From contig DATFMR010000072.1 in assembly GCA_035266865.1 (NCBI GenBank), forward strand, positions 1 to 43,049: a stretch of DNA of 43,049 nt, in the 5' to 3' direction. Below, piece after piece: positions 26,080 through 33,600 of the stretch (positions are counted from its first letter, which is position 1; every line of letters begins with the position of its first letter). The notes beneath the pieces were generated by a model, which saw only the letters and a list, made by a program, of their open reading frames with translations, was not told where the DNA came from and did no database searches. Origin of the DNA: JAKAGZ01 sp035266865 (GTDB lineage Bacteria; Bacteroidota; Ignavibacteria; Ignavibacteriales; Ignavibacteriaceae). The position numbers and the translations under genes are program-made.

Positions 26080-27141
26080 TTATTTAAATAAAGCCAGCAG
26101 ATCACCGTATCCTTCTTTCTGCATATTTTCTTTTGGAATAAATTTCATTGCTGCCGAATTCATACAATATCTTAAATTAGTAGGATCCGGACCGTCATTA
26201 AAAACGTGACCCAGGTGGGAATCAGCTTCCTTACTTCTTACTTCAACTCTAATCATTCCAACTGAGCGATCAACTTTTTTTACAACATTGCCCGGGTAAA
26301 TAGGCTTTGTAAAGCTTGGCCAGCCCGTACCTGATTCAAATTTATCCTGTGAGCTAAACAATGGTTCACCAGAAACTATATCAACATAAATTCCTTCTTT
26401 GTGATTATTCCAGTATTCATTTTGAAATGGAATTTCTGTCCCGCTTTTCTGCGTTACTTTATATTGCAGCGCAGTTAATTTGTCTTTCACTTTAGTCTCA
26501 GAAGGTTTACTGTAATTTGTTGATAATAATTCTCCCCAGGATTTTTTTATAAAGTCATCTCTACCGGATGCTTTCCTGTAGCTGTAATATCTTTCCGGAT
26601 TCTTTTTATAAAAATGTTGCTCAGATTCAGCGACAGGACTAAATTCTGTAAACTTTACAACTTTTGTAGCAATTTGATCGCTGAATATTTTTGAAACCTC
26701 CAATTGAAGTTTAGATTTTCTTGCAAGCTCTTTTTGTTCACCATCTAAATAAAAAATATAGGATTTATATTCAGGTCCTCTGTCATAAAATGAGCCTCCT
26801 TCATCTGTAGGATCAAATTGTCTCCAATAATATTCGAGTAGCTCTGAGTAACTTATTACAGCGGGGTCAAATATTACTTTTATTGCCTCTACTTTTCCTG
26901 TGGTTTCAGAATCATTTATTTTTCCCTCTGCATAACCTGAGATAACATCTTCAAGTCCCTGCAGTTTTTCAAATGAAGCGTCCATACACCAATAACAGCC
27001 GCCTGCAAAAACAGCAGTGTTTGATGCATTAACATTTTCGGACATACTTGCTCTTTTTGTGTCCTTATCTTTTGAAGATGTATTTCCACAGCTAAATGAT
27101 ATAGCTGCAAACACTAAAAATATAATTGATAATAGTTTCAT
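26080..27141 (-). CDS. msrAB: Lipoprotein-type fused methionine sulfoxide reductase MsrA-MsrB
   Basis: 353 residues. The N terminus MKLLSIIFLVFAAISFSC ends in a lipobox-type cysteine (C18), so the enzyme is probably membrane-anchored and faces the periplasm. MsrA (about 42-200) has the active site GGCYWC (catalytic C49). MsrB (about 220-350) has GTGWPSF and RYCMNSAAM (catalytic C326); the CxxC zinc pairs of many MsrB proteins are absent. Together the two halves repair both S- and R-methionine sulfoxide. The gene lies 125 nt downstream of a two-component operon on the same strand and shares an upstream 21-bp box with it. Confidence 0.94.
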   Translation of the reverse strand: MKLLSIIFLVFAAISFSCGNTSSKDKDTKRASMSENVNASNTAVFAGGCYWCMDASFEKLQGLEDVISGYAEGKINDSETTGKVEAIKVIFDPAVISYSELLEYYWRQFDPTDEGGSFYDRGPEYKSYIFYLDGEQKELARKSKLQLEVSKIFSDQIATKVVKFTEFSPVAESEQHFYKKNPERYYSYRKASGRDDFIKKSWGELLSTNYSKPSETKVKDKLTALQYKVTQKSGTEIPFQNEYWNNHKEGIYVDIVSGEPLFSSQDKFESGTGWPSFTKPIYPGNVVKKVDRSVGMIRVEVRSKEADSHLGHVFNDGPDPTNLRYCMNSAAMKFIPKENMQKEGYGDLLALFK

Positions 27142-27194
27142 TTTGTCCCTTTTACATTAATGTTCATTATTATTGCAGTTACAAAGTAAAATGC

Positions 27195-27215
27195 AATTAT
27201 CACGAAACAGTCACA
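27195..27215 (-). promoter_or_regulatory. Shared 21-bp box, msrAB copy
   Basis: On the minus strand: TGTGA, 2 nt, GTTTCGT, 1 nt, ATAATT, lying 53 nt before the msrAB start. It matches the copy at 29480-29500 at 18 of 21 positions. On the plus strand TCAC recurs with an 11-bp period, the spacing of PhoB/OmpR-type half-sites. Confidence 0.5.
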
Positions 27216-27266
27216 AAAGGATAAAATATTGGTTTAAAAATTATTAGGGATAAACTGAAATTAGCT

Positions 27267-28730
27267 TTATACAGGGATTGTTATAATAAAAGATGTTCCT
27301 GAATTAATCTTACTTTTTACTTCAATTTTCATTTTATGCAGGTCGAGGATTTTCTTAACTATTGTCAGCCCCAAACCCGTGCCTTGCGGTTTTTCGGAAG
27401 AAATTCTTTTTATCTGGTGATACCTGTCAAAAATAAACGGGAGCTCTTCTTTTTCGATACCTCTCCCATTGTCACTAAGTTCAACAACAAGTTCATTCCT
27501 GGTCTCCTTTTTTAAAATGATTTTAATTTTCCCTGATTCGGGAGTGAATTTAAATGCATTATCCAGAAGGTTCTGAAAAACCTTTTCCATCATAGAAATG
27601 TCAGCATAAATATGATGAATATCACTTTCGGTTTCTAATTTCAAGTTTATGTTTTTCTTTTGGGCAATAATCATGTTTTTCTGATGAATGTCCTGGAGTA
27701 GTTCGGCAAGTGAAAATTTTTCTTTTTCTGGCAGCGTTTCTTTTGCTTCCAGTTTAGAAAGTTCAAATAATTCCTCAACAAGTGATAACAATCTGTCCGT
27801 ACTTTTAAGAATTGTATCTAAAAATCTTTTTCTTTCTTCCGGAGAAAAATTATCATCTTTTATAATTATAGTTTCAACATATCCCCGAATAATTGAAAGA
27901 GGAGTTCTCAGGTCGTGTGATACATTTGCAACAAGATCTCTTCTCAAACTATCCATTCTTTTCATTTCATCAATATTACTGACTATTGTATCCGCCATAT
28001 CATTGAAGGAATCTGCAAATTCCTGTAATTCACCTTTACTCTTTAATTGAATTCTTGCTTTTAAATTTCCTTTTTGAAAATCACGAATGACCTTTACAAT
28101 TTTTCTGAGGTTCCTGATTATAAATCCAATTGCAATAAAGCCGATAATTGCAGCGAATATTAGTGCAATTACCATGGAACGAACACCAAGGCTTAAAATG
28201 TAACTTCCGAAAACAAGCTGAGAAGCGGTTTCATATTTTTGTCCGCCGAGTATTACGTAGATATATCCTTTGAATACACCCTGCTCAACAACCTTTGCAG
28301 CAGAGAATGGTTTCATCTTATCGGGATTTTTCGGATCAATTCCCAACAAAAAAGTCTCTTCATTTGATTGTATAAATTTCTTAACAGGAGAAAGCGGTAT
28401 TTTTTTAATTTTTACTGTGCTCAACGGGGCATCAAAAGCAAGAATGGTTCCTGTTGTATCAAGCAGGTAAACCTCAATACTGGGATTAATTACCATCACA
28501 TTATGAAAAAGATCTTTCAACGCATTAACGTTTACAGAATCGTCCATGAAAAATTCATTATCCGAAGTGATATGCGATGCAACCTGGATATCAAGTTTCT
28601 GGCGTGTTTCCTGGAAGTACATTTCGGCGGTGTTTACCGATATATAAATATATGCCGCTGATATGACAATCAGTATTAATAAGAATACCGCTGAAATTTT
28701 CCAGAATAAGGAATTGAAAAATTCTTTCAT
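27267..28730 (-). CDS. Membrane sensor histidine kinase (HAMP, HisKA, HATPase)
   Basis: 487 residues. Membrane segments at about 12-32 and 177-205 enclose a periplasmic sensor domain of about 145 residues. A HAMP region (about 205-258), the dimerisation helix with VANVSHDLRTPLSIIRGY (phospho-acceptor H272) and a HATPase domain with N, G1 and G2 boxes (ELSDNGRGIEKEELPFIF; QGTGLGLTIVKKI) follow. The sensor domain has a PAS/Cache-like pattern (VYLLDTTGTILAFD) but no recognised ligand motif. It follows the response regulator by 21 nt and precedes msrAB. Confidence 0.93.
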   Translation of the reverse strand: MKEFFNSLFWKISAVFLLILIVISAAYIYISVNTAEMYFQETRQKLDIQVASHITSDNEFFMDDSVNVNALKDLFHNVMVINPSIEVYLLDTTGTILAFDAPLSTVKIKKIPLSPVKKFIQSNEETFLLGIDPKNPDKMKPFSAAKVVEQGVFKGYIYVILGGQKYETASQLVFGSYILSLGVRSMVIALIFAAIIGFIAIGFIIRNLRKIVKVIRDFQKGNLKARIQLKSKGELQEFADSFNDMADTIVSNIDEMKRMDSLRRDLVANVSHDLRTPLSIIRGYVETIIIKDDNFSPEERKRFLDTILKSTDRLLSLVEELFELSKLEAKETLPEKEKFSLAELLQDIHQKNMIIAQKKNINLKLETESDIHHIYADISMMEKVFQNLLDNAFKFTPESGKIKIILKKETRNELVVELSDNGRGIEKEELPFIFDRYHQIKRISSEKPQGTGLGLTIVKKILDLHKMKIEVKSKINSGTSFIITIPV

Positions 28731-28751
28731 TAAAATTTTAAATAATTAATA

Positions 28752-29444
28752 TTATTCATCATTAAATCTATAGCCGACGCCCCAGCTTGTTAAAATATAT
28801 TTAGGGTTTGAAACATCATCTTCGATTTTAGTCCTCAACCTATTAATATGAGAATTTACGGTGTGATCATAACCACTGTATTGAGTCCCCCATATAATGT
28901 TTAATAAGTTTTCCCTTGTGTAAGTTCTTCCGGGATGTGATGCCATTAAATAAAGAAGATCGAATTCTTTTGGAGTTAAATAGATTCTGTCATTCTTAAG
29001 TAAAATCTTCCTGTTTGTCACGTCGATAACTAAATCTTTGTACTTTATATCTTTAACTTCTTTCTTCTCGCTGCTAAGAGTTTCAACTCTTCTGAATATT
29101 GCTTTTACTCTTGCTATGAATTCACGAATGCTGAATGGTTTTGTCAGGTAATCATCTGCACCGAATTCGAGTCCCAGCACTTTATCCGTCTCTTCTGATT
29201 TTGAAGTCAGCATTAAAATTGGAGTATTAATTTCAGCTTTTCTTAATTCTTTGCAAATTTCAAATCCATCAATTCCGGGCAGCATTATATCTAGTACAAT
29301 TAAATTGAATTGTTCAGTTTTAGCAGTTTTTAATCCAAACGAGCCGTCATAGCATTTTTGAATTTCACAATTTAAATCCTTCAGGTGAAGTTCCAGCAGA
29401 TCGGAAATTTCTTTATCGTCTTCAATAATTAAAACATTTTTCAT
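28752..29444 (-). CDS. OmpR/PhoB-family response regulator
   Basis: 230 residues. The receiver domain has the acidic pair E8/D9/D10, phospho-acceptor D52 (LIVLDIMLPGIDG), the conserved Thr in MLTS and Lys in LTKPF. The C-terminal winged helix ends in TVNSHINRLRTKIEDD and SWGVGYRF, typical of OmpR/PhoB DNA-binding domains. It is the first gene of an operon with the sensor kinase. The box at 29480-29500, 35 nt before its start, fits autoregulation. Confidence 0.95.
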   Translation of the reverse strand: MKNVLIIEDDKEISDLLELHLKDLNCEIQKCYDGSFGLKTAKTEQFNLIVLDIMLPGIDGFEICKELRKAEINTPILMLTSKSEETDKVLGLEFGADDYLTKPFSIREFIARVKAIFRRVETLSSEKKEVKDIKYKDLVIDVTNRKILLKNDRIYLTPKEFDLLYLMASHPGRTYTRENLLNIIWGTQYSGYDHTVNSHINRLRTKIEDDVSNPKYILTSWGVGYRFNDE

Positions 29445-29479
29445 AATAATTGCTGACTTTTGAATTAAACTTATAAAAT

Positions 29480-29500
29480 AATTATAACGAAACTATCACA
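29480..29500 (-). promoter_or_regulatory. Shared 21-bp box, two-component operon copy
   Basis: Same arrangement as the msrAB copy: TGTGA, 2 nt, GTTTCGT, 1 nt, ATAATT on the minus strand. A TAAGTTTA -7-like sequence follows 15 nt after the TTTC core. Confidence 0.5.
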
Positions 29501-29507
29501 GCGTAAA

Positions 29508-30620
29508 TTATAATCCGGAATAATTTCTTTCAGCAATATCATTCCATTGAGAAATTCTTTTCTGGAAGCTGCTATATGAATCATAAATCTTTTTTGCTTT
29601 CGGATCTGATGAAGTTATCTCATCTATTACTTCCTTTGATAATTTCCTGAATACATCAATTACCTCGTCAGGAAATTTTCTGAACTGAGTGTTTTCTTCT
29701 TTTAATTTGAAATAATACTCCGTGTCTTTTGCTTCAAATCCAGAGAGCATCATAACATTTATAGCAGCTGCAGCATTTTTGATTATTTCTTTAAGATCAT
29801 CAGGTAGACTCTCGTATGCATTTTTGTTTATAATTAGCTCAAGCGGAGAACCGGGTTCGTGCCAGCCGGGGTAGTAATAATATTTTGCAATTTTATTAAA
29901 TCCCATTAGGTAATCGTGGTAAGGTCCAATCCATTCCAGGGCATCAATAACTCCTCTTTCCAGGTTTGTGTAAAGTTCTCCGCCGGGTGAAAGTATTGAC
30001 GAAGCTCCTGCTTTTGTTATAATTTTTCCGCCAAGCCCGGGCATTCTTATTTTTAATCCTTTAATATCTGAAACTGATTTTATCTCTTTATTAAACCAGC
30101 CTCCCATTTGTCCGCCTGTATTTCCGCAGGGCATTGGTACCAAATCAAAAGGCTCGTAAAGTTCCTGCCATAATTTTATTCCATCACCATCATAAAACCA
30201 GGAATTTACCTGGAGTGCATTCATCCCGAAAGGAACGCTTCCAAAAAATTGCGCGGCTGGTACTTTGCCTGACCAATAATATGCTGCCCCGTGTCCCATT
30301 TCGGCAACTCCCTGTGAGACTGCATCAAACGTTTCAAGTGCTGGAATTAATTCGCCGCCGCCATAAACCTGTATCTTTAATCTACCATTTGAAATTTTGC
30401 CAATCCATTCAGCCATATTATCTGCAAATTCACCTAAAAGAGGGAAATGAGGCGGCCAGGTTGTAACCATTTTCCATTCAAAAGTTTCACCCGTATTTAT
30501 TACAGTGCTTTTATTTTTTTCTTCTGTACTGCATCCTGATAGCATTGTCATTCCGCTGCCTGCAGCAATTGCTGCTACAGAAGCAGATTTTAAGAATTCT
30601 CTTCGCTGGATTTTTTTCAT
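29508..30620 (-). CDS. TRAP transporter substrate-binding protein, Tat signal with lipobox
   Basis: 370 residues. The N terminus has a twin-arginine motif (QRREFLKS, residues 5-12), a hydrophobic stretch and LSGC (C30), so it looks like a Tat-exported lipoprotein. The mature part follows the DctP family, with TWPPHFPLLGEFADNMAEWI, GLKIRMPGLGGKI and WIGPYHDYLMGFNKIAKYYY. This sub-type resembles the keto-acid/lactate-binding (TakP-like) clade; the ligand is inference. It is separated from dctQM by msrAB and the two-component genes, on the opposite strand, yet is the only binding protein in the window. Confidence 0.9.
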   Translation of the reverse strand: MKKIQRREFLKSASVAAIAAGSGMTMLSGCSTEEKNKSTVINTGETFEWKMVTTWPPHFPLLGEFADNMAEWIGKISNGRLKIQVYGGGELIPALETFDAVSQGVAEMGHGAAYYWSGKVPAAQFFGSVPFGMNALQVNSWFYDGDGIKLWQELYEPFDLVPMPCGNTGGQMGGWFNKEIKSVSDIKGLKIRMPGLGGKIITKAGASSILSPGGELYTNLERGVIDALEWIGPYHDYLMGFNKIAKYYYYPGWHEPGSPLELIINKNAYESLPDDLKEIIKNAAAAINVMMLSGFEAKDTEYYFKLKEENTQFRKFPDEVIDVFRKLSKEVIDEITSSDPKAKKIYDSYSSFQKRISQWNDIAERNYSGL

Positions 30621-30803
30621 TACAAGCCTCTTTTGTTTTGTACACTACTTTAAATTTATTCAATTACTGCAAATATTAAAAATTATATTGTTTCATAATC
30701 TTATTTCATTTGATTTCTATTCAGGATAGTCTTAAAATTACATACAAATTTATCCGGTTGTTGGGGTACACGTCATTAAATAGTTGAATTTTTTATATTC
30801 GTC

Positions 30804-30824
30804 TTAATTAATATTTTTAATTAA
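30804..30824. repeat. AT-rich inverted repeat in the dctP-mlaE intergenic region
   Basis: TTAATTAA (30804-30811) recurs at 30817-30824 with a 5-nt loop and is self-complementary. The 225-nt divergent region 30621-30845 otherwise shows no gene and no confident promoter. Confidence 0.4.
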
Positions 30825-30845
30825 TTAAAATCAAAGAAGCCTGAA

Positions 30846-31658
30846 TTGTCCAAATCTAAATTCAAATTAACTGATAATAGACACTACACTTTGCTGGAAT
30901 ACAGACTCACCGAGTTCTTTATAACAGTCGGAGGAATGGCTTCATTTACGGTTTTGTTTTTTAAGAATGTTTTTTTACCTCCCTATGAATTTTCGGAAAT
31001 AAGAAAACACATGGATGAACTCGGTGTTAAAACTCTTCCCATTGTAGGAGTTACCGGTTTTATTATTGGATTTGTTCTTGCAATGCAAAGTCAGCCTGTA
31101 ATGGCAAGATTCGGGGCTGAGTCATTTCTGCCAAGCATGGTTGCTTTATCAGTTACCCGCGAACTTGGTCCGGTACTTACAGCAATTATTTTTGCCGGAC
31201 GTGTCAGTTCAGGAATTGGCGCTGAACTTGGATCAATGAGAGTTACCGAGCAGATTGAAGCAATGGAAGTTTCTGCTATAAATCCATTTAAATTCCTTGT
31301 TGTTACAAGGGTTCTTGCATGTACTTTTATTTTACCAATGTTAACCGTTTTTGTCGATTTTATTGCAATATTCGGAGGTTACATTGCTGTAGCACTTTTG
31401 TTGAATATGAATTTCCAATTATATGTAAACTCGCTGCTGCCTTCTCTTCTTTTTTCAGATGTACTTCCCGGTATTGCAAAAACGTTTTTCTTTGGATTTA
31501 TTGTTGGCATGGTTGGCTCGTACAAAGGCTATACTGCCGAAAATGGTACTGTTGGAGTTGGTAAAGCATCAACCAGTTCTGTAGTTTTGGCCTCTCTTCT
31601 GATCTTGGTATTTGATATGATACTTGTAAAAATTACATTATTCTTTTGGCCCATATGA
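30846..31658 (+). CDS. mlaE: MlaE-family ABC transporter permease
   Basis: 270 residues from TTG 30846, as no ATG or GTG precedes the conserved region. Five or six membrane segments carry the MlaE landmarks TGFIIGFVLAMQSQ, ALSVTRELGPVLTAIIFAGRVSSGIGAELGSMRVTEQIEAM and SYKGYTAENGTVGVGKAS. It forms the inner-membrane channel of a phospholipid transport ABC system that links inner and outer membranes. MlaF and MlaD homologues follow directly; no MlaB or MlaC gene is seen here. Confidence 0.93.
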   Translation: MSKSKFKLTDNRHYTLLEYRLTEFFITVGGMASFTVLFFKNVFLPPYEFSEIRKHMDELGVKTLPIVGVTGFIIGFVLAMQSQPVMARFGAESFLPSMVALSVTRELGPVLTAIIFAGRVSSGIGAELGSMRVTEQIEAMEVSAINPFKFLVVTRVLACTFILPMLTVFVDFIAIFGGYIAVALLLNMNFQLYVNSLLPSLLFSDVLPGIAKTFFFGFIVGMVGSYKGYTAENGTVGVGKASTSSVVLASLLILVFDMILVKITLFFWPI

Positions 31659-32407
31659 TAGTAGAAATAAAAAATCTTTCAAAAGCTTTTAATGAGCATG
31701 TTGTACTCGATGACGTTTCCCTGAAAATAAAAGACGGAGAAAATTTTGTTGTATTTGGCAGAAGTGGAACAGGTAAAAGTGTTCTTTTAAAATGTATAGT
31801 GGGACTGCTTGTTCCGGATACCGGTGAAATTTTTGTGGACGGAGTTGATATTCTTAAGGTGAAAGAAAAGGAATTGAATAAAATAAGAAAAAATATCGGA
31901 TTTTTGTTTCAGGGTTCCGCGCTTTATGATTCGATGACAGTAAGAGAAAATCTAGAATTTCCGCTTATTAGAAATTTTAATTTTAAAGTGGGGGAAATTG
32001 ATAACAAGGTAAAAACAGTTCTTGAAAAAGTTGATCTGCTGGAAGCAATTGATAAAATGCCGGCTGAATTATCGGGTGGAATGAAGAAGAGAATAGGGCT
32101 TGCAAGAACCATTATTACTGAACCCCAGCTTATTCTTTATGATGAACCTACTACTGGGCTTGACCCTATTACTACAAAAGAAATCAGCAGGTTAATTGTA
32201 GATCTGCAGGAAGATTTGAATGTTACTGCTGTAGTTGTAACTCACGATTTAATTTGTGCACATATAATTGCTGATCATGCCGTTGTTTTGAAGGACGGCA
32301 AAATTAGATACGAAGGTGATCTTAGTAAGCTGACTACTACTGATGATGAATTCCTAAACGATTTTTTCGACAGGGATTTTTTTGAAGACAAAAAAGGGAG
32401 TACATAA
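31655..32407 (+). CDS. mlaF: MlaF-family ABC transporter ATP-binding protein
   Basis: 250 residues from ATG 31655, which overlaps the mlaE stop as ATGA; TTG 31646 is possible but less likely. Walker A GRSGTGKS (35-42), Q-loop LFQGSALYDSMTV, signature LSGGMKKR, Walker B LILYDEPTTGLDP and the switch His (VVTHD) are intact. The LFQ..ALYDSMTV and GGMKKR variants are characteristic of MlaF/TtgA-type ATPases. It powers lipid movement by MlaE-MlaD. Confidence 0.95.
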   Translation: MIVEIKNLSKAFNEHVVLDDVSLKIKDGENFVVFGRSGTGKSVLLKCIVGLLVPDTGEIFVDGVDILKVKEKELNKIRKNIGFLFQGSALYDSMTVRENLEFPLIRNFNFKVGEIDNKVKTVLEKVDLLEAIDKMPAELSGGMKKRIGLARTIITEPQLILYDEPTTGLDPITTKEISRLIVDLQEDLNVTAVVVTHDLICAHIIADHAVVLKDGKIRYEGDLSKLTTTDDEFLNDFFDRDFFEDKKGST

Positions 32408-33438
32408 TGGTAAAGAACGCTGCCCCGGTAAGACTAGGAATATTTATTGTTCTAGGCTTTGTCCTGTTAGTAATTGGAATTTTTATGGTTGGAAAAAAGG
32501 GAGCAATCTTTGGAAGTTCTTTTGATGTCAATGCCTATTTTACAAATGTTCAGGGACTAAGAAATGGTGCAGTTGTCCGTTTAAATGGAATTGATGTAGG
32601 AAGTGTTAAAGCAATTCAGATTGTTCCGGATACAACCGGTCGTGTACGAGTGAGAATGTCCATCTCAAAAGATATCCAGAGATTTATCAAAACAGACACT
32701 AAAGCGTTAATTGAAACTGAAGGCTTGGTTGGAAATAAGGTGGTCGTTTTAAAAATGGGCTCCAGCAGAAGTGAAGAGGTTAATGATGGCGGCTATATTC
32801 AAACTGAAGAGCAACCAAGTTTTTCAGCTATTATAAATGAAACTCAGGGTGTAATTCAGTACACAAAAGAAATGACAAAAAGCCTTGCTGAAATTACTGA
32901 GAAAGTAAATTCGGGAAAGGGCTCTATTGGTAAATTATTAAATGATGACCAGCTTTATAAAAATGCTTCTGATCTGACTTTACAGGCTAATAAGAGTTTA
33001 AAAGGAATTACTACTGAACTTCAAAAAGTAACTAACCTTTTTGATAAACTTGGGGTTGGAGTTCAGGATGTAGTGGGAAATGTAAACAGTGCTGTTGCAA
33101 GACTTGATACTATTATGATTGGTGTGCAACAGGGTAAAGGAATGCTCGGACAAGTTCTTGTTGATGGCAGCAAATATGATTCTACTTTTGCTGTAACAAT
33201 GCAGAATATTCAGAATACATCTGAAGCGGCAAGACTGGCGGCATCCAGGTTAGCAGAAAATATGGAAGCATTGAAGCATAACTGGCTCTTTAAGGATTAT
33301 TTTGAAGAAAGAGGCTACTGGGATAAAGCCGAATATGAAGATGAAATAAACAGTAGTCTTAAAGAATTGAAAGAAAAAATGAAATTGATTAACCAAAAAA
33401 TTGAAGAATTAAAAAAGCTGGAAAATAAGAACAATTAG
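32407..33438 (+). CDS. mlaD: MlaD-family MCE-domain lipid transport protein
   Basis: 343 residues. One N-terminal membrane segment (about 10-30, LGIFIVLGFVLLVIGIFMVG) anchors a periplasmic MCE domain (about 37-115, with VQGLRNGAVVRLNGIDVGSV and LIETEGLVGNKVVVL). A long helical tail with heptad-like character follows, ending in a charged coiled coil (about 310-343). The MCE ring would sit on MlaE and pass lipids. The ATG shares one base with the mlaF stop. It is longer than E. coli MlaD (183), as is common outside Proteobacteria. Confidence 0.93.
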   Translation: MVKNAAPVRLGIFIVLGFVLLVIGIFMVGKKGAIFGSSFDVNAYFTNVQGLRNGAVVRLNGIDVGSVKAIQIVPDTTGRVRVRMSISKDIQRFIKTDTKALIETEGLVGNKVVVLKMGSSRSEEVNDGGYIQTEEQPSFSAIINETQGVIQYTKEMTKSLAEITEKVNSGKGSIGKLLNDDQLYKNASDLTLQANKSLKGITTELQKVTNLFDKLGVGVQDVVGNVNSAVARLDTIMIGVQQGKGMLGQVLVDGSKYDSTFAVTMQNIQNTSEAARLAASRLAENMEALKHNWLFKDYFEERGYWDKAEYEDEINSSLKELKEKMKLINQKIEELKKLENKNN

Positions 33439-33502
33439 CCAAAAGTCAGCCCAAATTTCTTCAAAATCAATTACTTAAGCGCAACCCACCTGAATTTTTC
33501 AT

Positions 33503-33523
33503 GGAGAAGTGTACTCCTTTTTT
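33503..33523 (+). terminator. Weak intrinsic terminator after the mla operon
   Basis: GGAG (33503-33506) pairs with CTCC (33514-33517), followed by six T residues (33518-33523). The stem is only 4 bp. Confidence 0.35.
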
Positions 33524-33537
33524 ATTCATCTTTTGTT

Positions 33538-33574
33538 TTACAAATTTTGTAAATTGCACACTTGATTAATTTGG
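33538..33574 (+). promoter_or_regulatory. uvrA promoter region with overlapping perfect inverted repeat
   Basis: TTACAAA-T-TTTGTAA (33538-33552) is a perfect 7-1-7 inverted repeat. It contains TTTG (33546-33549), which can serve as the -33 element for TAATTTGG (33567-33574; 7 of 8 to TAnnTTTG) after a 17-nt spacer. A bound regulator would occlude the promoter. Confidence 0.45.
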
Positions 33575-33600
33575 TCCAAAAAATCCCCGTTTATCTTTAA

